From: Pseudomonas khavaziana | GTDB lineage: Bacteria > Pseudomonadota > Gammaproteobacteria > Pseudomonadales > Pseudomonadaceae | Assembly: GCF_019145205.1 (NCBI RefSeq) | Contig: NZ_JAHSTT010000011.1 | Span: forward strand, 62,001-126,000 | Length of the DNA: 64,000 nt | Direction of reading: 5' to 3' | Shown here: positions 27,717-36,223 of the stretch, in pieces | Position numbering within the stretch: the stretch's first letter is position 1 | How the letters are laid out: every line of letters starts with the position of its first letter | Notes under the pieces: model-generated | What the model was told of the DNA's origin: nothing | Seen by the model: only the letters and a program-made list of their open reading frames with translations | The model's database searches: none | Position numbers and translations under genes: made by a program

Positions 27717-27813
27717 CCAATATGGGAGGGGGCTTGCTCCCGATGGCAGTGGTTCAGTGAATACAATGGAGGCTGACACACCGCTATCGGGAGCAAGCCC
27801 CCTCCCACATTGG
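27717..27813. repeat. REPIN inside the phytate gene cluster
   Basis: CCAATATGGGAGGGGGCTTG with its inverted partner ending CCCCTCCCACATTGG. It lies between the receptor and phytase genes. As an RNA hairpin it could lower read-through or protect the upstream receptor message, giving different amounts of the two products. Confidence 0.9.
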
Positions 27814-27827
27814 AATCCAGGTGCGGT

Positions 27828-30341
27828 TTAGAAATGGGTGAAGGTCAGGCCCAGCTTGTAAGTGGGGCCGTACTCTTCGTACTGGCCGTTGTAGCTGCGG
27901 TGGCCGGTGTAGACGAAGTACGACTCATCAGTGAGGTTCTGGGCCTCGAAGCTGACTTGCAGGTTCTTGGTCACCGAGTAGCGCGCACTGAAGTCGACGA
28001 AGGTCTGCGCGTCGACGTGCAGGTCATGGGCCTTGTCGTTGATCGAGGCCAGTTCATACAGGTAGGCCGATTTGTAGTTGGCCGACAGGCGCAGGCTGAG
28101 CTTGTCGTCTTCCCAGCCAAGCATCAGGTTGCCGACCGTGTCCGACTGGTTGGGCAGGCTGATGCTGCGCTTGCGGTTGCGCCCGCTGGCGCTGTCGAAA
28201 CCTTCGATATCCGCGCTGGAGCGGCTGAAGGTGCTGTTGGCACCGACCAGCAAGCCATTCCACGGCGCGGGCAGCCAGTCGAACTTCTGTGAGTAGGCCA
28301 GCTCCAGGCCGTAGAGTTTGGCGCTGTCGCCGTTGGCGTAGGTGTGGGCCTCGGAGAAGTTGGCCCAGGCACCCGTGCCGGCCACGTCGGTGTTGTAGAC
28401 GAAGTTCTGTATGTCCTTGTAGAACACGAACGCCGATACGGTGCCGGCACGGCCCATGAAGTGTTCGATGCCCAGGTCCAGGTTGCTCGATTCCAGGGGT
28501 TTGAGGTCCGGGTTGCCGAAGGTGGCTTCGTCATCGTCGATCACGAAACCCGGCGCCAGCTGGCCGAATGTTGGGCGCACCACGGATTTGGTCCAGGCGG
28601 CGCGCACCTGGGTGTTCTTATCGATCTGATAGCGTGCGTGCAGGCCCGGCAACCAATGGTGATAACGCCGCTTGGTCTCTGTGGCGCTGAACTGGCCGTC
28701 GGTGGCGCCGGTGCCCTTGGCTTCGAACTCGGTGCCCTCGTAACGCATCCCGGCGATGAACCGCCAGTCGTCGATATCGACGGTGTTCATCAGGTAGCCG
28801 GCGTTGATATCTTCGCGGATGGTGAAGTCGTTGACCCTGGACTCGGTGGGGTCGTAGAAATCATCCCGATTGAGGCCGCCAATCAGCTGGCGGATGTTGC
28901 CCGCGCTGATACCTGGGCCATATCGGCCGAGACGGTAGTCGACACTGCCCTTCTGGAACTGCGTGAGGTTGAGCTGTTCATCACTGAGACCTTGCTGATC
29001 CAGGTCCTTATAGACCCAGGCCTCCAAGTCGTTGTCCTTGTTGCGGCGGCTGGCCTTGCCACCGAACTTGAACTGGGAGGCATAGCCACTCAGGTCATAG
29101 TCACGGGCCAGGTCCAGGCGCAGGTTTTTCTCGGTGTCCTTTGTGTACTGTTTCTCCCAATCGACCTTGTCGAGGCTGAAATTGCTGGCGTCGTAGAAGC
29201 CGCTGCCGATGATCGGACGGGGTTTGTCCTTGTCATAGAAACCGCTGTTGGCGAAGTCGCCGCCGTCGAAGGTGGCGCCCGCAATGTGCGCCGGGCTATC
29301 TTCGCTGGACTGGCTGTAGCCGGCCTGGCCGCTGAGGGTCCACAGGCCCAGCATGCGTTCGCCGCCAAACACATAGGATTGGATCTGCTGGGTTTCCTCA
29401 CGGTTTTTCAGCTTGCGCTTGCCCTCGGCATCGCCCAGTTCACCAGGCGCTTGCGGGTCGGCAAATTCGAGGCTGGCGGCGTTGCGGGTTTCGGTGTCCT
29501 TGTAGCGGCTGTAGAGGCTACGCAGGTAATAGCTGCTGAGGTCGTCGGGCTTGTAGTCGAAGTTCAGGCCGCCACCTGCGCGTTCGCGGCTGATGTCGTA
29601 GTCGCGCTGTTCGAACTCGTTGAGCCTGGCGCCGTCGGTGAAATCCCAGGCGCCACCGGTCTCGACGTTATCCGAACCGAAGTCGCGCTTCTGCCAGCTC
29701 AGCGCTGCGGCCACGCCGAAGTTATCGATGCCATCGCCGAGGCTGAAGCGGTTACTGGCGGCACCGGAGAATTTCGGGCTGGTCTGGCGAGTGTTCTTGT
29801 CGTAGCTGGCTTCGGTGCTACCGGTATAGAACAGGCCCTTGTGATCGAACGCCGACAGGCTCTTCACATCCACGGTGCCGCCGAGTGAGTTGGCGTCCAT
29901 GTCCGGGGTCAGGGTCTTGATCACCGACAGCGATTGCACCAACTCAGAGGGCAGTACATCGAGGGCCACGGCGCGGCGTTCGCTCTCCGGCGCGGGCACC
30001 AGGGTGCCGTTGATGGTGACGCTGTTGAGGTCCGGGCCCAGGCCGCGCACGCTGACAAAACGCCCTTCGCCCTGGTCGCGTTCCACACTGATGCCCGGTA
30101 GGCGCTGCACCGCTTCGGCGACGTTTTCATCCGGTAATTGGGCTACCCCGTCGGCATGTATCACGCTCCTGATGCTGTCGGAAGAACGTTGTTCCTTGAG
30201 GGCGCTGTCCATGGCAGCGGCCTGGCCGACCACTTCGACATGCTCGGTGGTGGCCGCCTCGGCCGCCGTGAGCCGCTCGCTGGCCATCGCCAGGGCCAAG
30301 GCGGTAAGCGTGAAGCTGACGAGCCCGGTGCGCTTGTACAT
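27828..30341 (-). CDS. TonB-dependent outer-membrane receptor, probable phytate/inositol-phosphate receptor
   Basis: 837 residues from ATG 30341, with GGAGG in the ribosome site. A signal peptide is followed by a plug domain (LPDENVAEAVQRLPGISVERDQG; VRGLGPDLNSVTINGTLVP) of the type found in carbohydrate and complex-substrate receptors of Xanthomonas and Caulobacter, then a barrel ending in Phe (FTHF). The TonB box is probably EHVEVVG near the mature N-terminus. There is no N-terminal signalling domain and no nearby sigma/anti-sigma pair, so control is not of the FecA type. Linkage to a phytase, its own Ton motor and a Pho box all point to phytate uptake; the substrate is inferred. Confidence 0.88.
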   Translation of the reverse strand: MYKRTGLVSFTLTALALAMASERLTAAEAATTEHVEVVGQAAAMDSALKEQRSSDSIRSVIHADGVAQLPDENVAEAVQRLPGISVERDQGEGRFVSVRGLGPDLNSVTINGTLVPAPESERRAVALDVLPSELVQSLSVIKTLTPDMDANSLGGTVDVKSLSAFDHKGLFYTGSTEASYDKNTRQTSPKFSGAASNRFSLGDGIDNFGVAAALSWQKRDFGSDNVETGGAWDFTDGARLNEFEQRDYDISRERAGGGLNFDYKPDDLSSYYLRSLYSRYKDTETRNAASLEFADPQAPGELGDAEGKRKLKNREETQQIQSYVFGGERMLGLWTLSGQAGYSQSSEDSPAHIAGATFDGGDFANSGFYDKDKPRPIIGSGFYDASNFSLDKVDWEKQYTKDTEKNLRLDLARDYDLSGYASQFKFGGKASRRNKDNDLEAWVYKDLDQQGLSDEQLNLTQFQKGSVDYRLGRYGPGISAGNIRQLIGGLNRDDFYDPTESRVNDFTIREDINAGYLMNTVDIDDWRFIAGMRYEGTEFEAKGTGATDGQFSATETKRRYHHWLPGLHARYQIDKNTQVRAAWTKSVVRPTFGQLAPGFVIDDDEATFGNPDLKPLESSNLDLGIEHFMGRAGTVSAFVFYKDIQNFVYNTDVAGTGAWANFSEAHTYANGDSAKLYGLELAYSQKFDWLPAPWNGLLVGANSTFSRSSADIEGFDSASGRNRKRSISLPNQSDTVGNLMLGWEDDKLSLRLSANYKSAYLYELASINDKAHDLHVDAQTFVDFSARYSVTKNLQVSFEAQNLTDESYFVYTGHRSYNGQYEEYGPTYKLGLTFTHF

Positions 30342-30415
30342 GCAATCCTCCCCAAGAATCCATTGGCGCCAGGCAAGAGGGCCCGGCAACTGGGAGGGCA
30401 CGCTAGGGGTGGGGG

Positions 30416-30433
30416 ATGACGGTTCTGTGACAG
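30416..30433 (-). promoter_or_regulatory. Pho box upstream of the phytate operon
   Basis: On the minus strand the sequence reads CTGTCAC-AGAA-CCGTCAT: two 7-base repeats of the PhoB consensus CTGTCAT with a 4-base AT-rich spacer, each repeat with one mismatch. It ends 74 bases before the receptor ATG. Ten bases downstream lies TAGCGT, a weak but correctly placed -10 element for PhoB-activated promoters. Binding is predicted from the pattern. Confidence 0.7.
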
Positions 30434-30513
30434 CATTGAGTGGTCATGTCCGTAAACCGCAGGTTTACACGGATTATTGGCTTGGAATGAGCTGATATGA
30501 CCTCAGCAGTTCT

Positions 30514-30607
30514 CATGTGGGAGGGGGGCTTGCCCCCGATAGCGGTGTGTCAGCTACAAATAAGCTGACTGATACACCGTCATCGGGAGCAAGCCCCCTA
30601 CCACATG
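30514..30607. repeat. REPIN
   Basis: CATGTGGGAGGGGGGCTTGC at the left, inverted partner GCAAGCCCCCTACCACATG at the right. It lies in the 380-base gap between the divergent phytate receptor and GGDEF-like genes, upstream of the Pho box. Confidence 0.9.
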
Positions 30608-30723
30608 TTTAATCTTTGTTGCCTGTGAGATGAGCTGATTCGACCCTCGCCCACCGTCATCCAACGGTCACATCCATCTGCTGTGCTGGCGCCCATCGCT
30701 CATTTGCCCAAGGACTCGCGGCC

Positions 30724-31638
30724 ATGTTTTGCGTGCTCAAGCCCCACCGCTGGAAACTCTCGTTGCTGCTGGTCGCCGCCAATCTCGGGCTGATCCTGCA
30801 CCTGGCCTGTGGCGAATTGAAAAGCGTCAGTGAATGGGTGTGGCTGGATATTGTCGGCGAAGGCGGTTCCGCCCTGCTCGCCCTGGTATGGCTGGGACTA
30901 GTGCTCAAAAGCCGCCCCGCAGGGCGCGTCACCAACTACCTGGCGCTGGGCCTGTCGTGCATCTTTTTCTCCTGGTGGATCGACAGCCTCGACGAGTTTA
31001 TCCGCCTGCCCGACAGCATCACCTGGGACCATTGGCTGGAGTCCGGGCCGATGCCGGTGGGCATGGTCCTGCTGACCATCGGCATCTACCACTGGCACCG
31101 CGAACAACTGGCGATCAGCGCGCAGATGGAAAAACGCGAGCGGCTGTTCCGTGAGCATCGGCTGTTCGACAAACTCACGCCGCTGGCCGGCGCTGACTAT
31201 CTCAAGCGCCAGTTGGCCGGCAGCCTGCAAGACAGTCGCGACCAGCAACAACCGCTGTCGCTGCTCGCCCTGGATCTGGACAACTTTGCCGCCATCAACC
31301 AGGCCTACGGGCATGCCGAGGGTGACGCGGTGCTGCAGGCCCTCAGCCATTTGCTGCTGCTCAACCTGCGCCGCCAGGACCTGCTGTGCCGCCTGGCCGG
31401 TGACCGCTTTGTGGTACTGCTGCCCAATACCGGTGAACGCCAGGCCAGGGAGCTGGCGCTGGAGTTGCAGCAGGCAGTGCTCGGCCTGGCCCACAAGACC
31501 CGGCAACAAGGCGAACGCCTGCAACTGGCCGCGACCACCGCCGTAGTCATGGCCCTTGAAGAACCGTCCCAGGACTTGCTCAAGCGCCTGAACCTGGCGT
31601 TGGCCAGGGCCAAGCAACCGCTTGCGAAAAGTGCCTGA
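30724..31638 (+). CDS. membrane protein with degenerate GGDEF domain
   Basis: 304 residues. Four hydrophobic segments in the first 120 residues (LSLLLVAANLGLILHLAC; ALLALVWLGLVL; LALGLSCIFFSWW; VGMVLLTIGIYHW) are followed by a short coiled linker and a GGDEF-fold domain (about 150-300: LALDLDNFAAINQAYGHAEGDAVL). The active loop reads AGDRF (215-219) instead of GGDEF, so diguanylate cyclase activity is unlikely. The I-site R206xxD209, five residues before the loop, is intact, so it may act as a c-di-GMP sensor. The next gene, an AraC regulator, starts one base after the stop. Confidence 0.85.
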   Translation: MFCVLKPHRWKLSLLLVAANLGLILHLACGELKSVSEWVWLDIVGEGGSALLALVWLGLVLKSRPAGRVTNYLALGLSCIFFSWWIDSLDEFIRLPDSITWDHWLESGPMPVGMVLLTIGIYHWHREQLAISAQMEKRERLFREHRLFDKLTPLAGADYLKRQLAGSLQDSRDQQQPLSLLALDLDNFAAINQAYGHAEGDAVLQALSHLLLLNLRRQDLLCRLAGDRFVVLLPNTGERQARELALELQQAVLGLAHKTRQQGERLQLAATTAVVMALEEPSQDLLKRLNLALARAKQPLAKSA

Positions 31639-31639
31639 G

Positions 31640-32677
31640 ATGGCCGTGAAAACCAGCTGGTATGAAGCCGACAGCCGCTTCATCCCAGGGCATTACCAAC
31701 CCGCCACGCTGATCGACCTGGCCTTGTCCCGCGACATCGACAGCCATCGCCTGCTGCGCGGCACCGGCCTGTTTCACGAGGACATCCTGGCCGGCACCGC
31801 GCACCTGAGCCCGCAACAGTTCTTCGGCCTGATCGGCAACAGCCGCAAGTTATTGGACGCCGACGACAGCAGCTTCTTGTTTGGCCAGCGTCTGCTGCCG
31901 GGCTATTACGGCGCCGCCAGCCACGCCCTAGGCCATGCGCAAAACCTGCACCAGGCCGTGGAGATCCTGATCCAGCAACAGGTGCTGCTCAGCCCGTTGG
32001 CCACCCTGCAACTGGAGCTGGATGAGCATCACGCCTACCTGTACTGGCTGGACAGTTGCGGCGCCGGCGAGCATTGGCGTTTCCTGCTGGAAGCCAGCAT
32101 GACCTCGCTGGTTGCCATGAGCCAATGGCTGAGCGGCGAGCGCCTGCCGTGGGCATGCAGTTTCAGCCATGCCGAGCCGCGTTATATCGAGCAGTACTGG
32201 GTTCACCTGGGCGAAGACACGCATTTTGAGCGCCCGCTGGACATGATGAGCATCCCGCGTGAATACCTCACCCGCCCCTGGCCTGGCGCCTCGGCCACGG
32301 CCGGTCAGGTTGCGCGTCGGCAGGCCCGCGAGCAGATCGAACAGCTGGGTTTTGCTGGCAGCTTTCTCGACTGTCTCTACGACTACCTGCGCGACCTGGT
32401 ACGCCAGCCGCCCAGCCTGGAACAGGCGGCCCAGGCCTTCGCCATGAGCCCGGCGACCCTCAAGCGCAAGTTGAGCAAGCATGACACCGGTTTTCAACAG
32501 CAAGTGGACCGGGTACGCAAACAGGTGGCGTTGCACCTGTATCAGCTCAAGGGCTACAGCAATGATGAGGTGGCGACGTACCTGAACTTCAACGATGCGG
32601 CGAACTTCCGGCGTTCGTTCAAGCGCTGGACCGGCAGCACACCGAACCTGATCCGCCAGCTGTTCAACAGCCGCTAG
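31640..32677 (+). CDS. AraC-family transcriptional regulator (Arabinose_bd type)
   Basis: 345 residues. The N-terminal 210 residues form an AraC-type ligand domain of the OruR/ArgR-like class (LGHAQNLHQAVEILIQQQVLL). The C-terminal 100 residues are the double helix-turn-helix (AAQAFAMSPATLKRKLSKHDTGFQQQ; GYSNDEVATYLNFNDAANFRRSFKRWTG). ATG 31640 is chosen; TTG 31622 and GTG 31631 in the preceding gene are possible. It is coupled to the degenerate GGDEF gene, which may feed it a signal. Targets are unknown. Confidence 0.88.
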   Translation: MAVKTSWYEADSRFIPGHYQPATLIDLALSRDIDSHRLLRGTGLFHEDILAGTAHLSPQQFFGLIGNSRKLLDADDSSFLFGQRLLPGYYGAASHALGHAQNLHQAVEILIQQQVLLSPLATLQLELDEHHAYLYWLDSCGAGEHWRFLLEASMTSLVAMSQWLSGERLPWACSFSHAEPRYIEQYWVHLGEDTHFERPLDMMSIPREYLTRPWPGASATAGQVARRQAREQIEQLGFAGSFLDCLYDYLRDLVRQPPSLEQAAQAFAMSPATLKRKLSKHDTGFQQQVDRVRKQVALHLYQLKGYSNDEVATYLNFNDAANFRRSFKRWTGSTPNLIRQLFNSR

Positions 32678-33545
32678 CCAGGCGTTCGCGCAAAAACTCC
32701 ACCAGCGCCTGCACCGGCCGTGAGCTTTGCCGGTGCTGGGGATATACCGCCGACAGGGTCAGTGCTTCGGGGGCGAAGTCGTCCAGCAGTGTCACCAGGC
32801 GCCCATCTTTCAACGCCTCCGCGACGATAAAGGTCGGCAGGTAGGTCACCCCCAGCCCGGCGATGGCGGTATCACGCAACAACTCGCCGTTATTCACGCG
32901 CATACGCCCACTGACGTTCAACCCCTGCAACTTGCCTTTGAAGCGCCATTGCACCTGGCGACCATGGCCATAGGGCAGGCAGGCGTGCGCGGTCAGGTCC
33001 TCGGGTTTCAACGGCGTACCCCGCAGCGCCAGGTAATCGGGGCTGGCGCAGTACACCCGCTGCACGCTGGCGATCCGGCGGGCAATCAGGGTGGAATCTT
33101 CCAGGGTGCCGATGCGCAGCACCAGGTCGTAGCCCTCGCCGATCAAGTCTACCGGGCGGTCGCTCAGGTCGACTTCCACCGACACCTGCGGATGACGTTG
33201 CAGGAACAACGGCAGCAGGCAGCCCAGGTGAGCCATGGCGAATGACAACGGCGCGCTGAGGCGGATGGTGCCACGCGGCTCGCTGTTCTGGCCGGCGATG
33301 CCCTGCTCCACTTGCTCGACTTCACCGAGCAGGCGCAGGGCGGATTCGTAGTAGCTCTGCCCCAAAGGCGTGACATCCAGGCGCCGGGTAGAGCGATTGA
33401 GCAGACGCACGCCGAGGCGCTCTTCCAGCTGGATCAGGCGGCGGCTGACGAATTGCTTGGACAGGCCCAGTTGCTCGGCGGCAGCGGTGAAACTGCCGGA
33501 CTCCATGACCTGGCAGAACAGGCGCATGTCTTCGAAAGGGTTCAT
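32664..33545 (-). CDS. LysR-family transcriptional regulator (CrgA/AaeR-like)
   Basis: 293 residues from ATG 33545 (MNPFEDMRLFCQVMESGSFT). The N-terminal winged helix-turn-helix (AAAEQLGLSKQFVSRRLIQLEERLGVRLLNRSTR) and the effector domain (GYDLVLRIGTLEDSTLIARRI; SPDYLALRGTP) are typical of the LysR subgroup that often represses quinone- or aldehyde-responsive genes. Its end overlaps the convergent AraC gene by 14 bases. The genes upstream of it on the same strand (ycaC-like and amidohydrolase) are the nearest candidate targets. Confidence 0.9.
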   Translation of the reverse strand: MNPFEDMRLFCQVMESGSFTAAAEQLGLSKQFVSRRLIQLEERLGVRLLNRSTRRLDVTPLGQSYYESALRLLGEVEQVEQGIAGQNSEPRGTIRLSAPLSFAMAHLGCLLPLFLQRHPQVSVEVDLSDRPVDLIGEGYDLVLRIGTLEDSTLIARRIASVQRVYCASPDYLALRGTPLKPEDLTAHACLPYGHGRQVQWRFKGKLQGLNVSGRMRVNNGELLRDTAIAGLGVTYLPTFIVAEALKDGRLVTLLDDFAPEALTLSAVYPQHRQSSRPVQALVEFLRERLASGC

Positions 33546-33623
33546 TGTCGCTTCTCGGTGGACGATGGCTGATTTATAGCCTTTCAGCGGCCACACCACA
33601 AACCTAATATGGGAACACAATCA

Positions 33624-33715
33624 AATGTGGGAGGGGGCTTGCTCCCGATGGCGGTGCATCAGTCAAAAGTGCTGTGACTGACACACCGCCATCGGGAGCA
33701 AGCCCCCTCCCACAG
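33624..33715. repeat. REPIN
   Basis: AATGTGGGAGGGGGCTTGCTC and its inverted partner ending GCAAGCCCCCTCCCACA, with the sub-terminal ACACCGCCAT/ATGGCGGTG pairing extending the stem. It separates the ycaC-like gene from the downstream lysR-type gene. Confidence 0.9.
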
Positions 33716-33742
33716 GAGACTGCCTACATCTGGCAGACCTGC

Positions 33743-34360
33743 TTACTTGGCGGTGAACGCCGAGTAGCTGTTCATCAGGTTGCGGTAGTTGGGAATGCGC
33801 GGCGACAACAGGTTGGCCAGGCCTTCCATGTCGTTGCGCCAGTCAACCTGCAGCTCGCAGGCCACCGAGAACCAGTTCACCAACTGTGCGCCGGCGGCAG
33901 TCATACGTGCCCAGGCGGCTTGTTGCACGGTTTCATTGAAGGTGCCGGAGGCGTCGGTGACCACGAATACCTCGAACCCTTCGTCGAGGGCGCACAGGGT
34001 CGGGAAGGCTACGCATACATCCGTGACCACGCCGGCAATGATGATCTGCTTGCGACCGGTCGCCTTGACGGCCTTGACGAAATCTTCGTTGTCCCAGGCG
34101 TTGATCTGGCCAGGGCGGGCGATGTACGGCGCATCCGGAAACAGTGCCTTGAGCTCTGGCACCAGTGGGCCGTTGGGGCCGCCTTCAAAACTGGTGGTCA
34201 GGATGGTCGGCAGGTTGAAGAACTTCGCCACGTCGGCCAGGGCCAGCACGTTGTTCTTGAATTCGTTGGGGGAGAAATCCTGCACCAGAGAAATCAGGCC
34301 GGTCTGGTGATCGACCAGCAGGACAACCGCGTCGTCTTTGTTCAAGCGCTTGTAAGTCAT
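33743..34360 (-). CDS. ycaC: isochorismatase-like hydrolase, YcaC type
   Basis: 205 residues, cytoplasmic cysteine-hydrolase fold. The catalytic Asp lies in LLVDHQTGLISL and the nucleophile Cys in AGVVTDVCVAFPTLCAL; TTSFEGGPNGPLVPELK is typical of YcaC. Family members form large ring-shaped oligomers and hydrolyse amides or related small molecules, but the physiological substrate of YcaC is not known. It is encoded 24 bases after an amidohydrolase gene on the same strand, and the two may act in one degradative path. Confidence 0.88.
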   Translation of the reverse strand: MTYKRLNKDDAVVLLVDHQTGLISLVQDFSPNEFKNNVLALADVAKFFNLPTILTTSFEGGPNGPLVPELKALFPDAPYIARPGQINAWDNEDFVKAVKATGRKQIIIAGVVTDVCVAFPTLCALDEGFEVFVVTDASGTFNETVQQAAWARMTAAGAQLVNWFSVACELQVDWRNDMEGLANLLSPRIPNYRNLMNSYSAFTAK

Positions 34361-34384
34361 GGGGTAACTCCTTTGGTTTCTGGA

Positions 34385-36223
34385 TTAAAAGGCAAAGCAT
34401 GAACAGCCAAACGCACCCCAGAAGCCCTGGAAGTCGCTGACTGGGACACTGGAAAGACGGGCTTTTTCATGGCTGTGGGCATGCACGCCGCACGGGCCGC
34501 TGCACTGGTGGACCTGGGCCTGCAAGGGCGAGGACGGACGCCAGTGCCCTGGTACCTTGACCACCGGCGACCAGTCCGGCAGCACCGGCACGCGTGGCGG
34601 GGCGAAATCTTCGAAGTCACCCGCGCCGTATACCACCTTGCCGCCGACCACGGTCAGTACCGATTCGATCCACTTGATGGCTTCCTCGTCGACACTGAAG
34701 AAGTCCGCCGACAACGCGGCCACGTCCGCCAGCTGGCCGACCTTGATCTGGCCCTTCTTGCCCTGCTCGGACGAGAACCAGGCGCTGCCGTGGGTAAACA
34801 ACTCCAGCGCGGTAAGGCGTGGCAGACCCTCGGCGTGCAGCTCCAGGCCGCCAACGGTGCGGCCGCTGACCATCCAGTACAACGAGGTCCAGGGGTTATA
34901 GCTGGAGACCCGCGTGGCATCGGTGCCCGCTCCTACCGGCACGCCTTCGGCGAGCATGCGCTTGATCGGCGGCGTGGCTTCGGCGGCCTTGGCACCGTAG
35001 CGCTCGACAAAGTATTCACCCTGGAACGCCATGCGGTCCTGGATCGCAATGCCGCCGCCGAGGGCGCGCACGCGCTCGATGTTTTTCGGGGTAATGGTTT
35101 CAGCATGGTCGAAAAACCATGGCAAGCCATTGAAGGGAATGTCGCGGTTAACTTTCTCGAACACATCGAGCATGCGCGAGATGGATTCGTCGTAGGTGGC
35201 GTGCAGGCGGAACGGCCAGCGCTGTTCCACCAAGTGGCGTACCACCGGTTCCAGCTCCTGTTCCATGGTCAGCGGCAGGTCCGGGCGCGGTTCGAGGAAG
35301 TCTTCGAAATCCGCCGCCGAAAACACCAGCATTTCGCCAGCGCCGTTATGACGCAGATAGTCATCGCCCTGATGCAGAGTGACGCTGCCGGTCCAGTTCT
35401 TGAAGTCGCTGAGTTCTTCCTTGGGCTTCTGGGTGAACAGGTTGTAGGCGATGCGCACCGTCAACTGTTGATCCTTGGCCAACTGTTCGATCACCGCATA
35501 GTCATCGGGATAGTTCTGGAAGCCGCCACCGGCATCGATGGCGCTGGTCAGGCCCAGGCGATTGAGTTCGCGCATGAACTGGCGGGTGGAGTTGACCTGG
35601 TATTCCAAGGGCAGTTTCGGACCCTTGGCCAAGGTCGAATACAGGATCATCGCGTTAGGACGCGCCACCAGCATGCCGGTGGGGTTGCCGTGGCTGTCGC
35701 GTACGATCTCGCCGCCTGGCGGGTTGGGCGTGTCCTTGGTGTAGCCGGCCACCCGCAACGCCGCGCGGTTGAGCAAGGCGCGGTCGTACAGGTGCAGCAC
35801 AAACACCGGGGTGTCCGGCGCGGCCTGGTTGAGTTCTTCGAGGGTGGGCATGCGTTTTTCGGCGAACTGGAATTCGTTCCAGCCGCCGACCACGCGCACC
35901 CATTGCGGTGTAGGGGTACGGTCGGCCTGGTCCTTGAGCATGCGCAAGGCATCGGCCAGGGACGGCACGCCTTCCCAGCGCAGTTCGAGGTTGTAGTTCA
36001 GCCCGCCACGGATCAGGTGCAGGTGCGAGTCATTGAGCCCGGGGATCACCGTGCGGCCCTTGAGGTCGATGACCTGGGTGGCGCTGCCGCGCAGGGCCAT
36101 GGCTTCACCGTCGGTACCCACAGCGACAAAGCGCCCCTCACGAATGGCGACGGCGGTGGCCCGTGGGTTTTCCCGGTCCACGGTGTGAAACTGGCCATTG
36201 AACAAAATCAGATCGGCGTTCAT
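34385..36223 (-). CDS. amidohydrolase family 3 protein (YtcJ-like)
   Basis: 612 residues from ATG 36223 (MNADLILFNGQFHTVDRENP). This is a composite amidohydrolase barrel. The metal motif HxH is in PGLNDSHLHLIRGG, further ligands are probably in RLHATYDES and WFFDHAET, and the C-terminal metal Asp is in GAGTDATRVSS; WYMVSGRTVGG-like segments and GQLADVAALSADFFSV close the beta-sandwich. The last 60 residues are a Cys/His-containing tail (SGPCGVHAHSHEKA) not usual in the family. It hydrolyses an unidentified amide, hydantoin-like or N-formyl compound. Its ATG overlaps the stop of the preceding ABM gene. Confidence 0.88.
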   Translation of the reverse strand: MNADLILFNGQFHTVDRENPRATAVAIREGRFVAVGTDGEAMALRGSATQVIDLKGRTVIPGLNDSHLHLIRGGLNYNLELRWEGVPSLADALRMLKDQADRTPTPQWVRVVGGWNEFQFAEKRMPTLEELNQAAPDTPVFVLHLYDRALLNRAALRVAGYTKDTPNPPGGEIVRDSHGNPTGMLVARPNAMILYSTLAKGPKLPLEYQVNSTRQFMRELNRLGLTSAIDAGGGFQNYPDDYAVIEQLAKDQQLTVRIAYNLFTQKPKEELSDFKNWTGSVTLHQGDDYLRHNGAGEMLVFSAADFEDFLEPRPDLPLTMEQELEPVVRHLVEQRWPFRLHATYDESISRMLDVFEKVNRDIPFNGLPWFFDHAETITPKNIERVRALGGGIAIQDRMAFQGEYFVERYGAKAAEATPPIKRMLAEGVPVGAGTDATRVSSYNPWTSLYWMVSGRTVGGLELHAEGLPRLTALELFTHGSAWFSSEQGKKGQIKVGQLADVAALSADFFSVDEEAIKWIESVLTVVGGKVVYGAGDFEDFAPPRVPVLPDWSPVVKVPGHWRPSSPLQAQVHQCSGPCGVHAHSHEKARLSSVPVSDFQGFWGAFGCSCFAF

